NCBI GenBank assembly: GCA_947471745.1
Contig: CANJKZ010000013.1
Span: 1,178,001 to 1,242,000 of the forward strand
DNA: 64,000 nucleotides
Origin: Closterium sp. Naga37s-1
Taxonomy: Eukaryota; Streptophyta; Zygnematophyceae; Desmidiales; Closteriaceae
Reading direction: 5' to 3'
Part shown: piece by piece, positions 40,410-51,470 of the stretch
Layout: every line of letters starts with the position of its first letter
How positions within the stretch are numbered: the stretch's first letter is position 1
The notes under the pieces: generated by a model
Seen by the model: only the letters and a program-made list of their open reading frames with translations
Told to the model about the DNA's origin: nothing
The model's database searches: none
Program-made: the position numbers and the translations under genes

Positions 40410-41345
40410 AGTGACTGTCAGGATTAGGTCCAGCACCTCCAGCTCCTACAGCGCCAGCAGCACCTCCTACACTCCCAGCAGCACCTCCTCCACTCCCAGT
40501 AGCACAAGTAGCAGCAGCAGCAGTAGTAACAGCAGCAGGGCGGTTCGGTGGGGGTGGGAGGCCGTACCTCCACCACTCCTAGCAGTACTCCCTCCAGTAG
40601 CAGCAGTAGCAGGGCGGCTCGGGCAGCAGCAGCAGACCGAGCAGCAGCAGCAGCAGCAGCAGTAGACCGAGTAGCACTAGCTGTAGCAGTAGTAGTTGCA
40701 GTAGCAGCAGCAGTGACAGCTCGGGCTGGGCGGCGCGGCTCGGACACAGTGGCAGAGCAGCCGTAGCACTAGCTGTAGCAAGTGCAGTAGTAGGAGCTGC
40801 AGCAGTAGCACTAGCTGTAGCAGCAGTAGCTTCAGTCAGGAGCAGCTGCAGTAAGTGCTGGAGTAGGAGCTGCAGCAGTAGCACTAGCTGTAGCAGAAGT
40901 AGCTTCAGTCAGTAGCAGCTGTAGCAAGTGCAGGAGTAGGAGCTGCAGCAGTAGCACTAGCTGTAGCTGGAGTAGCTTCAGTCAATAGTAGCTGTAGCAA
41001 GTGCTGGAGTAGGAGCTGCAGCAGTAGCACTAGCTGTAGATGGAGTAGCTTCAGTCAATAGTAGCTGTAGCAAGTGCTGGAGTAGGAGCTGCAGAAGTAG
41101 CACTAGCTGTAGCTGGAGTAGCTTCAGTCAATAGTAGCTGTAGCAAGTGCTGGAGTAGGAGCTGCAGCAGTAGCAGCAGCAGCAGTAGCACTAGCTGTAG
41201 CAGCACTAGCTTCAGTAGCAGCAGCAGTGAGTAGCGCTAGCTGTAACAGGAGTAGCGTCAGTAGCAGCAGCAGTGAGTAGCGCTAGCTGTAGCAGCAGTA
41301 GCAAGGAGGAGCAGCTGCAGCAAGTAGCAGCAGCAGCAGCAAGTG
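40410..41345. repeat. CAG/TAG-rich low-complexity leader with 73-bp repeats in copia A
   Basis: The place where gag would be expected is filled with agcagtagcactagctgtag-type sequence. Between about 40796 and 41160 it forms five units of 73 bp, each starting ctgcagcagtagcac and ending ctggagtaggag, with few differences. The surrounding parts look like decayed versions of the same unit. Confidence 0.85.
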
Positions 41346-41347
41346 CA

Positions 41348-41560
41348 GCAGTAACACGGGCCGCGTGCGGGCCAGGCGCGGGCTGTAAGGGCTGCGTGCG
41401 GGCCTGGCGCGGGCTTTACGAGCTGGGTGCGGGCCTGACGTGGGCTGTACGGGCTTCGCGACGGCCTGGCGCGGGCTGTACGGGCTTCGCGACGGGCCTA
41501 CGCGGGCTGTACGGGCTTCGCGACGGGCCTACGCGGGCTGTACTGGCAGCTAGGGCGCGG
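41348..41560. repeat. GC-rich tandem repeat in copia A leader
   Basis: Units of about 31 bp built on gggctgtacgggcttcgcga and cgggcctacgc repeat about six times, the lower-coordinate ones more diverged (ggcgcgggctgtaagggctg). It lies between the primer-binding site and the 73-bp repeats. Confidence 0.8.
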
Positions 41561-41747
41561 TCAGGGGGGGTCGCACGTGACTAGGAAGGAAAATCGCGTC
41601 TAGGGCAGAAAAAGGAACCGTCTCGCCTAGAGCACGGTTTCGAATTTCGCGTTTCTCCTAGGGGCGCGACTCGGGCAGTAGATCGAAATAGTAGTGGTGG
41701 GCCCTTTTAAAAATTCGGTCCTAAGGAGCATTGTGCTCTTAATACCA

Positions 41748-41886
41748 TGTTAGAATCCTTAGCTAGGTGAGGAATGATCATTAGGTAAGGGAGAGGGAGT
41801 ACAAGAGTGTCGAGAGAGTTGGGTTATACCCTCTAAGGTGTGACCCTACACAACCTAGAGTAAGAACAGAACAATATGTTTTGACA
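41748..41886 (-). repeat. Copia A 5' LTR
   Basis: 139 bp, identical by eye to 35082-35220, followed on the + side by the target duplication tgctg (41887-41891). Next to it at about 41735-41747 is the primer-binding site (tggtattaagagc on the - strand). Confidence 0.95.
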
Positions 41887-42229
41887 TGCTGTGCTTAGCA
41901 TATGTTGGCGACGCTACTGTCAAATTATGTTTGTATGTCTCTAGGCTCTAGTGGGGCATACTCCAGTGAGTACAACCCTTTAGGGTTTCATACTTGTACT
42001 CATCTTCCTGCTCAATGCAATTTTTTCCTTCTTGACATGGTTTCAGAGTAGGTCCATGTTATGACCGGATTTTAGGGCCCACCGTATTCGTTCCGCTCTG
42101 CCCGGCAGTCAGTTTTTTTTCCTGCCCGGCCCGTCGTTTCTGCCCTGCCCAGCACGTCGTCGCGCTGCTGCCCTGCCCTGCCCGCACGTTGCCCGTGCGC
42201 TGCCCGCGCGCCAGTACGCGCTGCCCAAC

Positions 42230-42835
42230 GCGCCAACGCGCCCCGCTGCCCAGCGCGCCAGCGAGCCCTGCTGCCCAGCGCGCCCCGCTGCCCAGCGCGC
42301 CAGCGCGCCCCGCTGCCCAGCGCGCCAGTGCGCCCCGCTGCCCAGCCGCCAGCGCGCCCCGCTGCCCAGCGCGCCAGCGCGCCCCGCTGCCCAACGCGCC
42401 AGCGCGCCTCGCTGCCCAACGCGCCAGCGCGCCCCGCTGCCCAACGCGCCAGCGCGCCCCGCTGCCCAACGTGCCAGCGCGCCCTGCTGCCCAACGCGCC
42501 AGCGCGCCCCGCTTCCCAGCGCGCCAGTGCGCCCCGCTGCCCAGCGCGCCAGCGCGCCCCGCTGCCTTGCGTGCCCCGCTGCCCAGCGCGGCAGCGCGCC
42601 CCGCTGCCCAGCGCGCCAGCGCGCCCCGCTGCCCAGCGCGCCTGCGCGCCCCGCTGCCCAGCGCGCCTGCGCGCCCCGCTGCCCAGCGCGCCAGCGCGCC
42701 CCGCTTCCCAGCGCGCAAGCGCGCCCTGCTGCCCAGCGCGCCAGCGCGCCCTGCTGCCCAGTGCGCTAGCGTGCCCTGCTGCCCAGCGCCCAGCGCGCCC
42801 TGCTGCCCAACGACCCGTGCCCTGCCCCGTAAGCG
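42230..42835. repeat. 25-bp GC-rich array in copia B leader
   Basis: About 24 units of cagcgcgccagcgcgccccg plus ctgcc (25 bp), many imperfect. Self-complementary gcgcgc cores give it strong hairpin potential. It occupies the leader between primer-binding site and coding part, the position of different GC-rich arrays in copia A and C. Confidence 0.9.
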
Positions 42836-43149
42836 CCTTGCCCGCGCGCGTGCGCCCTGCCCCGCGCTGTTGCCTTGCACGCGCACCTGCCCTGCCCTGC
42901 TCGCGCTGCCCGCGCCTGCCCTGCCCGCGCGCAAGTGCTGCCTGCTGCTGCCGCCCTAGGTGTTGCTGCCCTAGGAGCTACTGCCTGATGCTGCCCTAGG
43001 TGTTGCCGCCTGCTGCTGAAGCCCTAGGTGCAGCCACCCTAGGTGCTACCGCCTGCTGCTGCCGCCCTAGGTGCTGCTGCTGCCGCCCTAGGTGCTGGCA
43101 CCTGCTGCTGCCCTAGGTGTTGTCCCCCTAGGTGCTACCGCCTGCTGCT

Positions 43150-45790
43150 GTCCGTTGGGGCAGCCCTGGTGGTGGAGCTAGCCGTGCTAGAGCTGGAGGT
43201 GCTGGAGGTACTGGAGCTGCTGGTGCTGGAGGTACAGAGGCTACTGGTGCTGAAGGTACTGGAGGTACGGGCCCTGGAGGTACTAGTGCTGGTGTTCCTG
43301 GAGTTGGCCGTGCTGGAGGTACTGGTGCTGGAGGCACAGGTGCTACTGGAGGTACTGGAGGTGCTGCTGCTATGGGTGCTGCTGCGGGTAGTCCTGGCTC
43401 ACGTCGACAGGAGCCTCTCTCGCCAGAGCGGCTTCGAGAGTGGGCTGTCCAGTGGGGCAGCCCCGGTGGCGGAGCTGGACGTGCTGGAGCTGGAGGTACT
43501 GGAGGTGCTGGCCCTGTAGGTGCTAGTGCTGTTGTTCCTGGCGTTGGAGGTACTGGCGGTGCTGACACTGGAGGTGCTACTGGAGGTTCTGGAGTTGGTG
43601 GTGCTAGTCGGCAGGAGTCGCTCTCGCCGCAGCAGCTTCGTGAGTGGGCTGTCCGTTGGGGCAGTCCCGGTGGTGGAGCTGGAGGTGCTGGTTCTGGGGG
43701 TGCTGTTCCTACTGGGGCTCGAGGTTCTGGGGGTGAGACTACTCAGCCGCAGCCGTCTGCGCTTCGTCACCTTCTCAGTCTCCCGCCTGCTGCTTCTGAG
43801 TTCCCGGTTGCTGGTACTACTCCTCCGTTACTGTTCCCCCCGACTGACCAGTCTCAGCCACAGCTACTGCCTGGCTCCCCACTGGCTGCTCCTGCTCCTC
43901 ACACTGAGGTGACTGAGTCCCTGTTCGTGCTCGTCGTGTTGCCCGTCCTCGTGCTCCAGCTGTGCCATGCACTCACCGTATGGCACTTCGTCCTTCCTCT
44001 GTTCCACAGCGTGTTGTCCTGCCGTCGCCTCCTGCGTCTTCTCTTCCTCACGTTCCTGACCCTGAGTCTGACCTTGTCCGTACTGCCAGTCCGACTATCA
44101 CTCGTCTCCTTGCCACGGTTGTGACTGGCCCTTCCTTTGAGTCTGCTGCTGCGTCTGCCTTAGTTGCTGAGCTTGTTGACTTTGCTGCTTTGTGCCGCCT
44201 TGACTACGCTGCGAGTCTTGTTTTTTACTCTTCCTGTCCTCTGTCCGTCGGGGGTGAGCTTGCCCTTGGCTGTGACGGTCTTGAGGACAGGCAGTTTGAG
44301 CTAGAGTGCCTAGCGGCCGCTGCACCTCATCTCGCGTCCATGCTACTTTGCCCTGAGGGAGACCCGGATGCACTAGACATCCCGACCCCGCGCTCTTACG
44401 CAGAGGCGATCACGGGTCCGTACTCCTCTCAGTGGCAGATAGCCATGGACGCAGAGATGGCTTCCTGGAAGTCCACAGGCACCTACGTCGACGAGGTTCC
44501 CCCACCTGGGGCGAACATAGTCGATGGCATGTGGATTTTCAGGGTGAAGCGGCCGCCGGGTTCTCCGCCTGCCTTCAAGGCGCGTTACGTTGCACGAGGC
44601 TTCAGTCAGCGTGAGGGGGTCGACATCTTCCAGACCTTCTCCCCCACCCCGAAGATGACCACTCTTCGGGTGCTACTGCACATTGCAGCACAGCGAGACT
44701 ACGAGCTGCACTCCCTCGATTTCTTGACAGCTTTCCTGCAGGGCAGCCTTCACGAGGCTATCTGGTTCCGCCGCCCACGTGGCTTCATTGGGTCGTTTCC
44801 TGAGGGTACCCAGTGGAGTCTTCGGCGACCAGTCTAGGGTCTGCGTCAGGCGCCCCATGAGTGGCACGACACACTGAGGACTACACTTGCAGCTCTTGGC
44901 TTCGCTCCCTCTACTGCTGACCCTTCGCTGTTTCTGCGTACAGACAATTTTCTGCCGCCGTTCTACGTTCTCGTGTACATAGACGACTTGGTTTTTCCTA
45001 CTGCTGACACTGAGGCACTGGCCCTAGTGAAGGCGGAGCTGCAGGAGAGACACACCTGCACTGACCTGGGTGAGCTGCTGAGCTATCTTGGCTTGCAGAT
45101 CACCCGGGAGAGAGCACGCCGCACCATCACCCTCACTCAGTCACACATGGTGCAGCAGGTCCTTCAGCGCTTCGACTTCTCGTAGTCCTCGCCACAGTCC
45201 ACTCCTCTGGCTACAGGCCACTCGCTCTCAGCTCCACCTTCGGACGAGTCTGTAGAGCCGAGTGGTCCGTACCCAGAGCTTGTGAGTTGCCTCATGTACC
45301 TGATGACGTGCACACGACCTGACCTCGCGTACCCTCTCAGCCTCCTGGCTCGCTACGTGGCTCCCGGTAGACACCGAAAGGTGCACTGGGAAGCTGCGAA
45401 GAGGGTACAACGTTACTTGTGCAGTACATCGGGCATGGGGCTGAATCTGTCTCGTGGAGGTCCACTCGCTCGTCTTCTGTGCTTAGTTCCAGCTGTGAGG
45501 CCGAGATCTACGCTGGGGCTATGGCTGCACAGGAGCTACGCTGGCTGACCTACCTGCTGACTGACTTGGGTGAGCGGCCTCGTGTCAGGACCAGAGACTG
45601 GAGCACAGAACGAAGCACATTGCTCTCCGTTACTTCCTCACGCAAGAGCTGCAGCAGCGTGGTCGGCTTCGTCTTGCTTACGTGGCCACACAGGCCAACA
45701 CTGCTGATGTCTTCACCAAGGCCCTTGGGTCTAGTGATCATCAGCGTTTCTGCACTGCTCTTGGGCTTGTGCCCACTCTGCCTCACCTGC
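43150..45790 (+). pseudogene. Copia B pol remnant (linker, RT, RNase H)
   Basis: The order is a Gly/Ala-rich linker containing the motif SPQQLREWAVRWGSPGGGAG and a SPERLREWAV version, then RT (WIFRVKRPPGSPPAFKARYV, SLDFLTAFLQG with the catalytic Asp), a stop at 44835-44837 after SLRRPV, YIDDLVFPTA, another stop at about 45183, and RNase H pieces (SSCEAEIYAGAMAAQELRWL, KHIAL region frameshifted). The part of RNase H around TGHSDAS is deleted. No coding function remains. Confidence 0.85.
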
Positions 45791-46173
45791 TTGTCTCTGA
45801 TCTTGCCTTGCACTTGTTGTACTCTGATATATATGATTATACCTGCATGTTTGCACTTGCTAGGTTGTGATCAGTGTACCGCAATTGCTATTATAAACTC
45901 TGCATGTGAACTGGCCTTGTGGCCGCTTGCTTGTGCTCAGAATGTGTGGTGATCTTGAGATCCACCCTGAGCTTTGCTTAGCTTTGTTCTCTTGCTTGAC
46001 TGGTCTTGTGACCGTCCGTTGTGTTTGCTATCCCCCACTTTGCCTATGGGGGTGTGTCAAATTATGTTTGTATGTCTCTAGGCTGTAGTGGGGCATACTC
46101 TAGTGAGTACAACCCTTTAGGGTTTCATACTTGTACTCATCTTCCTGCTCAATGCAATTTTTCCTTCTTGACA

Positions 46174-49100
46174 GTTACCTTGGTGGGGCCTCCAGCTGAA
46201 GCTCTGGAGCATTTCCGTGTCGTGTATCATATTAGTTGCGTTCAGGCGGGTGCAGTTTGCAAGATTTGTACGTGATGGGCTGCAGGCCGTTTCTGGAGTC
46301 CTGTAACATTACTGCTCCAATGGCGATGCCGCTGGCATAAGAGTTTGAAGGGACAGTGAGGCTCGGCGATTTGAAGCACGATGGTAAACATTTTTTTTTT
46401 TTTTTTTTCAGGGTAGAGAAGGCAGTTTGCCTCCCCCCCCCCCCCCCCCCCCCCCCCCCTCCCCCCCCCCCCCCCCCCCCCCCCCGTACACTCAACCCCC
46501 TTCCGCAGCAGGTCCGCCAGCAAGGCAGTCAACCGGGCCATGTCAGGGATGAACCGACACACGTATTTGATGAACCCTACAAATATGCAACACAGTTAGG
46601 TTGGTCGGTGAATGCCATGCTCGTATTATTTTTTATTTTGCATGTTTGTTTGTCAAATTCCACCCCGTTAGTTGAGATTACGTGTCCTAGAAAATGTCAT
46701 CTTGTTCTGTAAAAACTCGCACTAGGAGGCTTTGGCCAATCAGCGGTGCTAAGCTAGAATCTTCAAAACGGCTTCGAGTTCAGCGAGATGATGTGCTCTG
46801 TCGGGGTTGTAGATCAGTATGTTGTCGAGGTACACTATTACCCATTTATCAAACAATCGGTCGAAAAGCTCCGTTATTGTCATCTTGAAAGTCGATTGGC
46901 GTAGTCTGAAGGGCATCACGGTGTACTCGAATCATATGTAGCGTGTGCGAAATGCGATTATTCTCATAGCCAGTTGGGTTGCCTCGGATCTGGTGGTATT
47001 ATCTTCGAAGGTCAATTTCCGAAAGGCACAGGCGGTGCGAAGTTGATCGATCAGTTCGTCGGCGTGTAATACCGGGTAAAGTGACCTGATGGTAACCCGG
47101 TTTAGTGCGCCGTAGTCGACGCACATGCAAAAACCCTTATCTTTCTCTGTTGTGAACACTATCGGTGTTGCTAAGAGTGATGAGCCCGAGCTAATCAAAT
47201 CTTTCTCAATAATGTAGTCCAACTGCTTCCGTAGCTCGTGGAGTTCGGGCTGTATCAGTTGGAACTGTCGTTGTCTGCTCCGTCTCAAGTTCTGATTAAA
47301 TATTGTGGTTGTGCGGTCGCTGAAGTGGCACCTTCCGACAGGTCATATGGAAAAATCTCTTTGTAGCGCTACGGGATCTCCGCCATGTCATCCGGTACGA
47401 CGAAAAGCAGTTTCTGCAAATCACTCGGCTTGTCTGCTCTTTCGGCTTCCTTGACGTCAACAGCGTACACACCAGCTCGGGCTGCTACGGCACGTGTCAT
47501 TATGATGGCGCTGATACGGACTCACGAAGACTCAGGCGAGCTCCAGCAAGGAAAGGTGATGCTGTTACCGTTGACTCGCATGGTGCAGTCATCCGTCGTC
47601 CAGTCAATTCGCAGGTTGTATTGTCGCAGTCAAATGCGTCCGAGTAAAATGTCGTTCCCATCGAGTGTAGTCGCGAGCATTTCCTGGGTAAACACAAATT
47701 TACCCCCGCAACGAACTCGGATTCGGTCCATGTGTTCCCGTATAGCAAGCGGTGTGTCGTCGACCAGTCTTGCATCTGTCTTAAGTAAGCATCGTCTAGG
47801 GGCAGTTGCAGTTTACTTGCTGTCGTGGTGTTGATTAGGCTATGGCTTGCTCTGCCGCCGACGAATTTTTAAACTCGGTGTGGATTTTCCCTCTAAGCAA
47901 TGTGGGGTTGTCTACCACTGTACCCTCCTTATTCAAGTGACTGTGGCTGACTACGTGAATTGGCACAGTCACTCAGTGAGGGTCAGTTGGGTCAGACAAG
48001 TTGCGAGTCCTGTCAGTAGAGGGGTCGTCTGCTATTGGCTTCCAGCACTTCCCTGCTTCCCAGACTCCTTCCGCTGCTCGGTTCCTTGACTCTTTTCTCC
48101 TATGGTCATTCGCAGATATTATGCCCATGCCGGTTGCACGAGAATCAGCGTCATTGAAACCGCATGACAGCAACGTTCGCGACTACAGCGTGCACCGTGG
48201 AGTGTTCGGTTGTCCTTCGAGTTCGTGTCCAAATCTGTTGCAGGACCCCGACCTCGGTCGTCGCAGCATATCCAACTTCTCCTATATTGCCAGGATGTTG
48301 TTAAAGATGTGACGCTACGGAGCATAATCTCTTACGATATTTAGGCCTCCGACATAACGGTTGATTCATTCTACCTCGTGCATGTCGCCCACTTGCTCGC
48401 ACATCGCCAGAAATCTGCTCGTGTATAGACCATTCCAAGCTGTTGCTAAGTACGAGGCTTCTTACACGCTGAAATCAAAGACTGTACTGGATTGAAACTA
48501 ACGATATGGCGTAGTGAAATTTCGTCGCATCCGACGTAATGTAATTCATATCGAAGAACCCGTTTATTGTGAAGATCCACAATTGAACCAGCAGACCACC
48601 CCGTGGCTCGGGTCGAAGCATGGAGGGCGCTGCGGCTTGAGCGGCATGGGTCTCGCAATGGTGGGTCCGTCGGATTCTGTCGTGATGTCGATGCGACAGC
48701 GATCCCCACATGTTGATTAGGTCGTAGTCGTTCCCTCAGGGTGTGTCATATGGTACCAGGCAGGTCGCGTGCTTCTCGCGCAATGCCATCGCTGGCTGCG
48801 GTCGAGCGTTGTCCCACACTCTAATGTCAAGGCGTCGCTGTTGCTGTTGGTGCTGCCATTGGTGCTCTTGCAAGTGCAGGATTTGACGCACGTTGGAGGG
48901 TTTTTCGTTCCGCCGTGAGAGTGGAAATTTTGAGCGAATCTTCGTGCATTTGCTACACCAACTCATCTAGGCGATCATGCGTGAGTTGGACGAGGCTAAT
49001 GCGTTCCTCCATTTCCGAGGGCATCCGCTTTGCCTAGCGACTTAACGCGGCCGTGGCTGTGCGTGCTTATGAGAGAGCACGAGGACAGTGGCTCCAGTAT

Positions 49101-49320
49101 GCTGAGAGGCGTCCTTCGAGTGAAAAATAATTGGTGAGGGGAGTTGGAGACAAATGTATGGTCCGAGAGGACGAAGGCTGTGAATGCCTAGTGTTGCGAG
49201 TGCATTGTAGCGAGCGAAACGAGGATTGCACGAAGGAGTCAAAAGTAGTACCAGTGCGAGCGAAGGCATGAGCGAACAATATATTCGGAACATGACAGTA
49301 ACGCAAAGGCGCATGCTGGC
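46174..49320 (-). mobile_element. Ty3/gypsy remnant, protease-RT-RNase H part
   Basis: On the - strand, in gene order: a possible gag part (48736-48966, Gln-rich), a protease-to-RT region (about 47500-47830), RT start (46932-47288: LHELRKQLDYIIEKDLISSG, CVDYGALNRVTIRSLYPVLH), RT palm (about 46780-46930, VYLDNILIYN with Asp to Asn at the catalytic pair), and RNase H (46230-46600: CRFIPDMARLTALLADLLRK, ASGIAIGAVMLQD, CKLHPPERN). Many frameshifts and stops. Its integrase end is at 34430-35076. LTRs were not found. Confidence 0.75.
46389..46486. repeat. Poly-T and poly-C runs inside the gypsy RNase H
   Basis: A run of about 19 T is followed 22 bases later by about 55 C with two T interruptions. 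They split the RNase H frame. On the opposite strand the C run is a long poly-G, able to form G-quadruplexes; length in the assembly may be uncertain. Confidence 0.85.
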
Positions 49321-50292
49321 AGCGAGGCTCGTCTCAAAACATATTTATATGTTTGTTAGGTTTGTTAGGTTGGAGTGAGGTGTACAGTATAGGGTACAAC
49401 ATTTCTAGGGTTTCCTATTTGTATCACCCTGCTGCCTAGTTCATTCATTCCGCTGTTTCAAATTCTCACATGGTATCATCGAGTAGGTTAGATCTGCCTG
49501 CCGTACTGCCCTAGGCGCTGCTGCCTTCGCGCGCGCCACTGCCTTACTGTCGCCCGCTGGCCTACCGCCGCGCCACGCACTGCCCGCTGCCCCAAGCTGC
49601 CCCCCGCGCGCTGTCAAGCTGCGTCGCGCTGCCCCGCACCGCCGCCAGCGCTGCCCCCGCACTGCCCCGCGCTGCCCCGCGTGCTACCTCGCTGCCGCCC
49701 GCGCAACTGCCCGCACTGCCCCGCGCTGCTGTGCTGCCCCGCACTACCCCGCGTGCTGCCGCGCTGTCGCCAGCACAGCCGCCCGCGCTGCCCCGCCTTT
49801 GCTGCCGCCTGAGCTGCCGCCTGCACTGCTGCGCTGCCGCTCGCGCAGCCACACGTTGCCGCCCGTGCTGCCCTACGCTGCCCTACGCTGCCCCGCGCTG
49901 CCGCCCAACCGCCTGCGCTGCCGCCAGTGCTACGCCGCGCTGCTGCGCTGCCGCCTGCGCTGCCCCACGCTGCCGCCCTGCCGCCTGCGCTTCCGCCCGT
50001 GCTGCCCTGCACTGCCCCGCGCTGCCGCGCTGCCGCCCGCACTGCCGCCCGCAGCCACGCTGCCTGCCGCCGCGCCGCCCTGCCGTGCCGAGCCGCCGTG
50101 CCAAGCCGCGCCGCGCTTCCGAGCTGCGCCGCTCTGCCTAATCGAGCCGCGCCGCCCTGCCTACTGCCGTGCCGTGCCTCACAGCCGCTCACCTACTGCC
50201 GTACTGTCAGTTCTCTCACTACACCCCGCGGCATCGCCCGTGCCTAGCACTGCCACTCGTTCCTAGTGCTACTGCCTAACCTAGTTCCTGTC

Positions 50293-51470
50293 ATGGTGAC
50301 ATTTACTATCCTAGCGTTCGACGCCGAGGGGCGCCCTATTGAGTTTGAGTCCTGGCTGGAGGACCTGACCCTGTACCTACAGAGCGTCACCAGGGATGAC
50401 GTTTCGCTGTTCGAGCACACGTCGGGGTCCCTCAAGGTCCTGCCGACTCCAGTTGAGCCTTCCACTTGCTGCTGCTGCGGTGGATGTGCAGAAGAAGTAC
50501 CGGACTGACGGTGCTGCCTGCGCGCAGTGGACGGCGCGCGATGCAGCTGCTACGCTTGCTGTCCGCAACCACTTGTCGCCTGACCAGAGGGTCCACTTTT
50601 GCCAGGTGAAGTCGGCCCAGGCCTTCTATGCCGCTGTAGTCAAGCGCTATTCCTCCCCCTCCTCTGCCACCCTAGGCCGTCTTGCGCTACCGTTTCTCTT
50701 CCCTGGGCTGTCAGACTTCACCACTGTAGCTGAGCTCATGACCCACCTGCGCTCCCTTGACACTCGCTACTGTGCTGCTCTCCCGCCCGAGTTTCTGAAA
50801 GAGAACCAGCCCCCCATGTACCTCACTCTGTACTTGCTAGTGACTCGCCTCCCTGACACCCTTCGTGCTGCTCGCGACTACTTCCTCTCCCTAGACCACT
50901 AGTCTCACCCTTGACTCGTTTGAGACTCGTCTCCTCGAGACTGAGACTAGTGTGCGCACTGTCGTTGCCTCCCGTGGCACCCCCTTCACCTCCTTCTCTA
51001 AGGGGTGTACTCCCTCCCTTCTAGCGTCCTCGGTTGCCTCTGATGCTGTTGTTAACTTCCTCGCTGCTGAGGAGGCCGGAGCTGCGTCCGCTCCTAGCAG
51101 GAGGCGCAACAGGGGTGCGCGCAAGAAGGGTGGGGGTGGCGGAGGTAGTGGGGGAGACGGGGGTGGTGGGGGTAGCGAGGGTGGCGGAGGTGGCGGAGGA
51201 GGTGGGGGTGGTGGTCGAGGTGGAGCTGGTGGGGGTGGTGGCGCAGGTGCGATGTCGGGTGGAGCTGCGTCTGGTGGAGCAGCGGGTAGAGGTGGCGGTT
51301 CTGGGGGTGGACAGCGGCAGCAGGGGACTCCCTCACCGCAGCAGATGCGTGAGTGGGTCACTCTGCGGGGCGGTGGTGGCTCTGCTCCTGGTCCTTGCCC
51401 GTACGTGCGTCGCACTAGCCGGCGACGCCTGCGGAAAGACTGGACACGGTGAGGCTTGCTGTTTCTTGCG
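50293..51470 (+). pseudogene. Copia C gag
   Basis: An ATG at 50293 starts MVTFTILAFDAEGRPIEFES, WLEDLTLYLQ, the N-terminus of a copia gag. The frame shifts near 50455 and continues as TDGAACAQWTARDAAATLAV, HFCQVKSAQAFYAAVVKRYS to a stop at about 50900, then a Gly-rich stretch, PSPQQMREWVTLRGGGG, CPYVRRT and a CCHC knuckle (CGKTGHGEACC, in another frame). At least two frame changes make it non-functional. Confidence 0.8.

Larger units (their letters stand above)
35082..41886 (-). mobile_element. Copia A: complete LTR retrotransposon, gag-deficient
   Basis: The element is bounded by two 139-bp LTRs that look identical (35082-35220 and 41748-41886; TGTTAG...TGACA as read on +), and by a perfect 5-bp target duplication, tgctg (35077-35081, 41887-41891). 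Inside the 5' LTR on the element strand lies tggtattaagagc, a primer-binding site like the initiator-Met tRNA type. At the other end ctatgggggtg is the polypurine tract. The coding part is one long pol frame with almost no gag. LTR identity implies very recent insertion. Confidence 0.95.
41918..46173 (+). mobile_element. Copia B: decayed, internally deleted LTR retrotransposon
   Basis: LTRs are 41918-42037 (120 bp) and 46055-46173 (119 bp), TGTCAAAT...TTGACA, differing at two bases and one T-run length. Flanks are gctac and gttac, a target duplication with one change. The primer-binding site tggtttcagagtagg follows the 5' LTR and cctatgggggtg precedes the 3' LTR. The interior lacks gag, protease and integrase; it starts with a GC-rich array, then the Gly/Ala linker, RT and RNase H. 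It lies only 31 bp from copia A. Confidence 0.9.

Noticed and set aside
42059..42999. Arg/Ala-rich frames of up to 290 codons in copia B
   Set aside because: They come from the 25-bp GC-rich array, whose length is not a multiple of 3; no known protein similarity.
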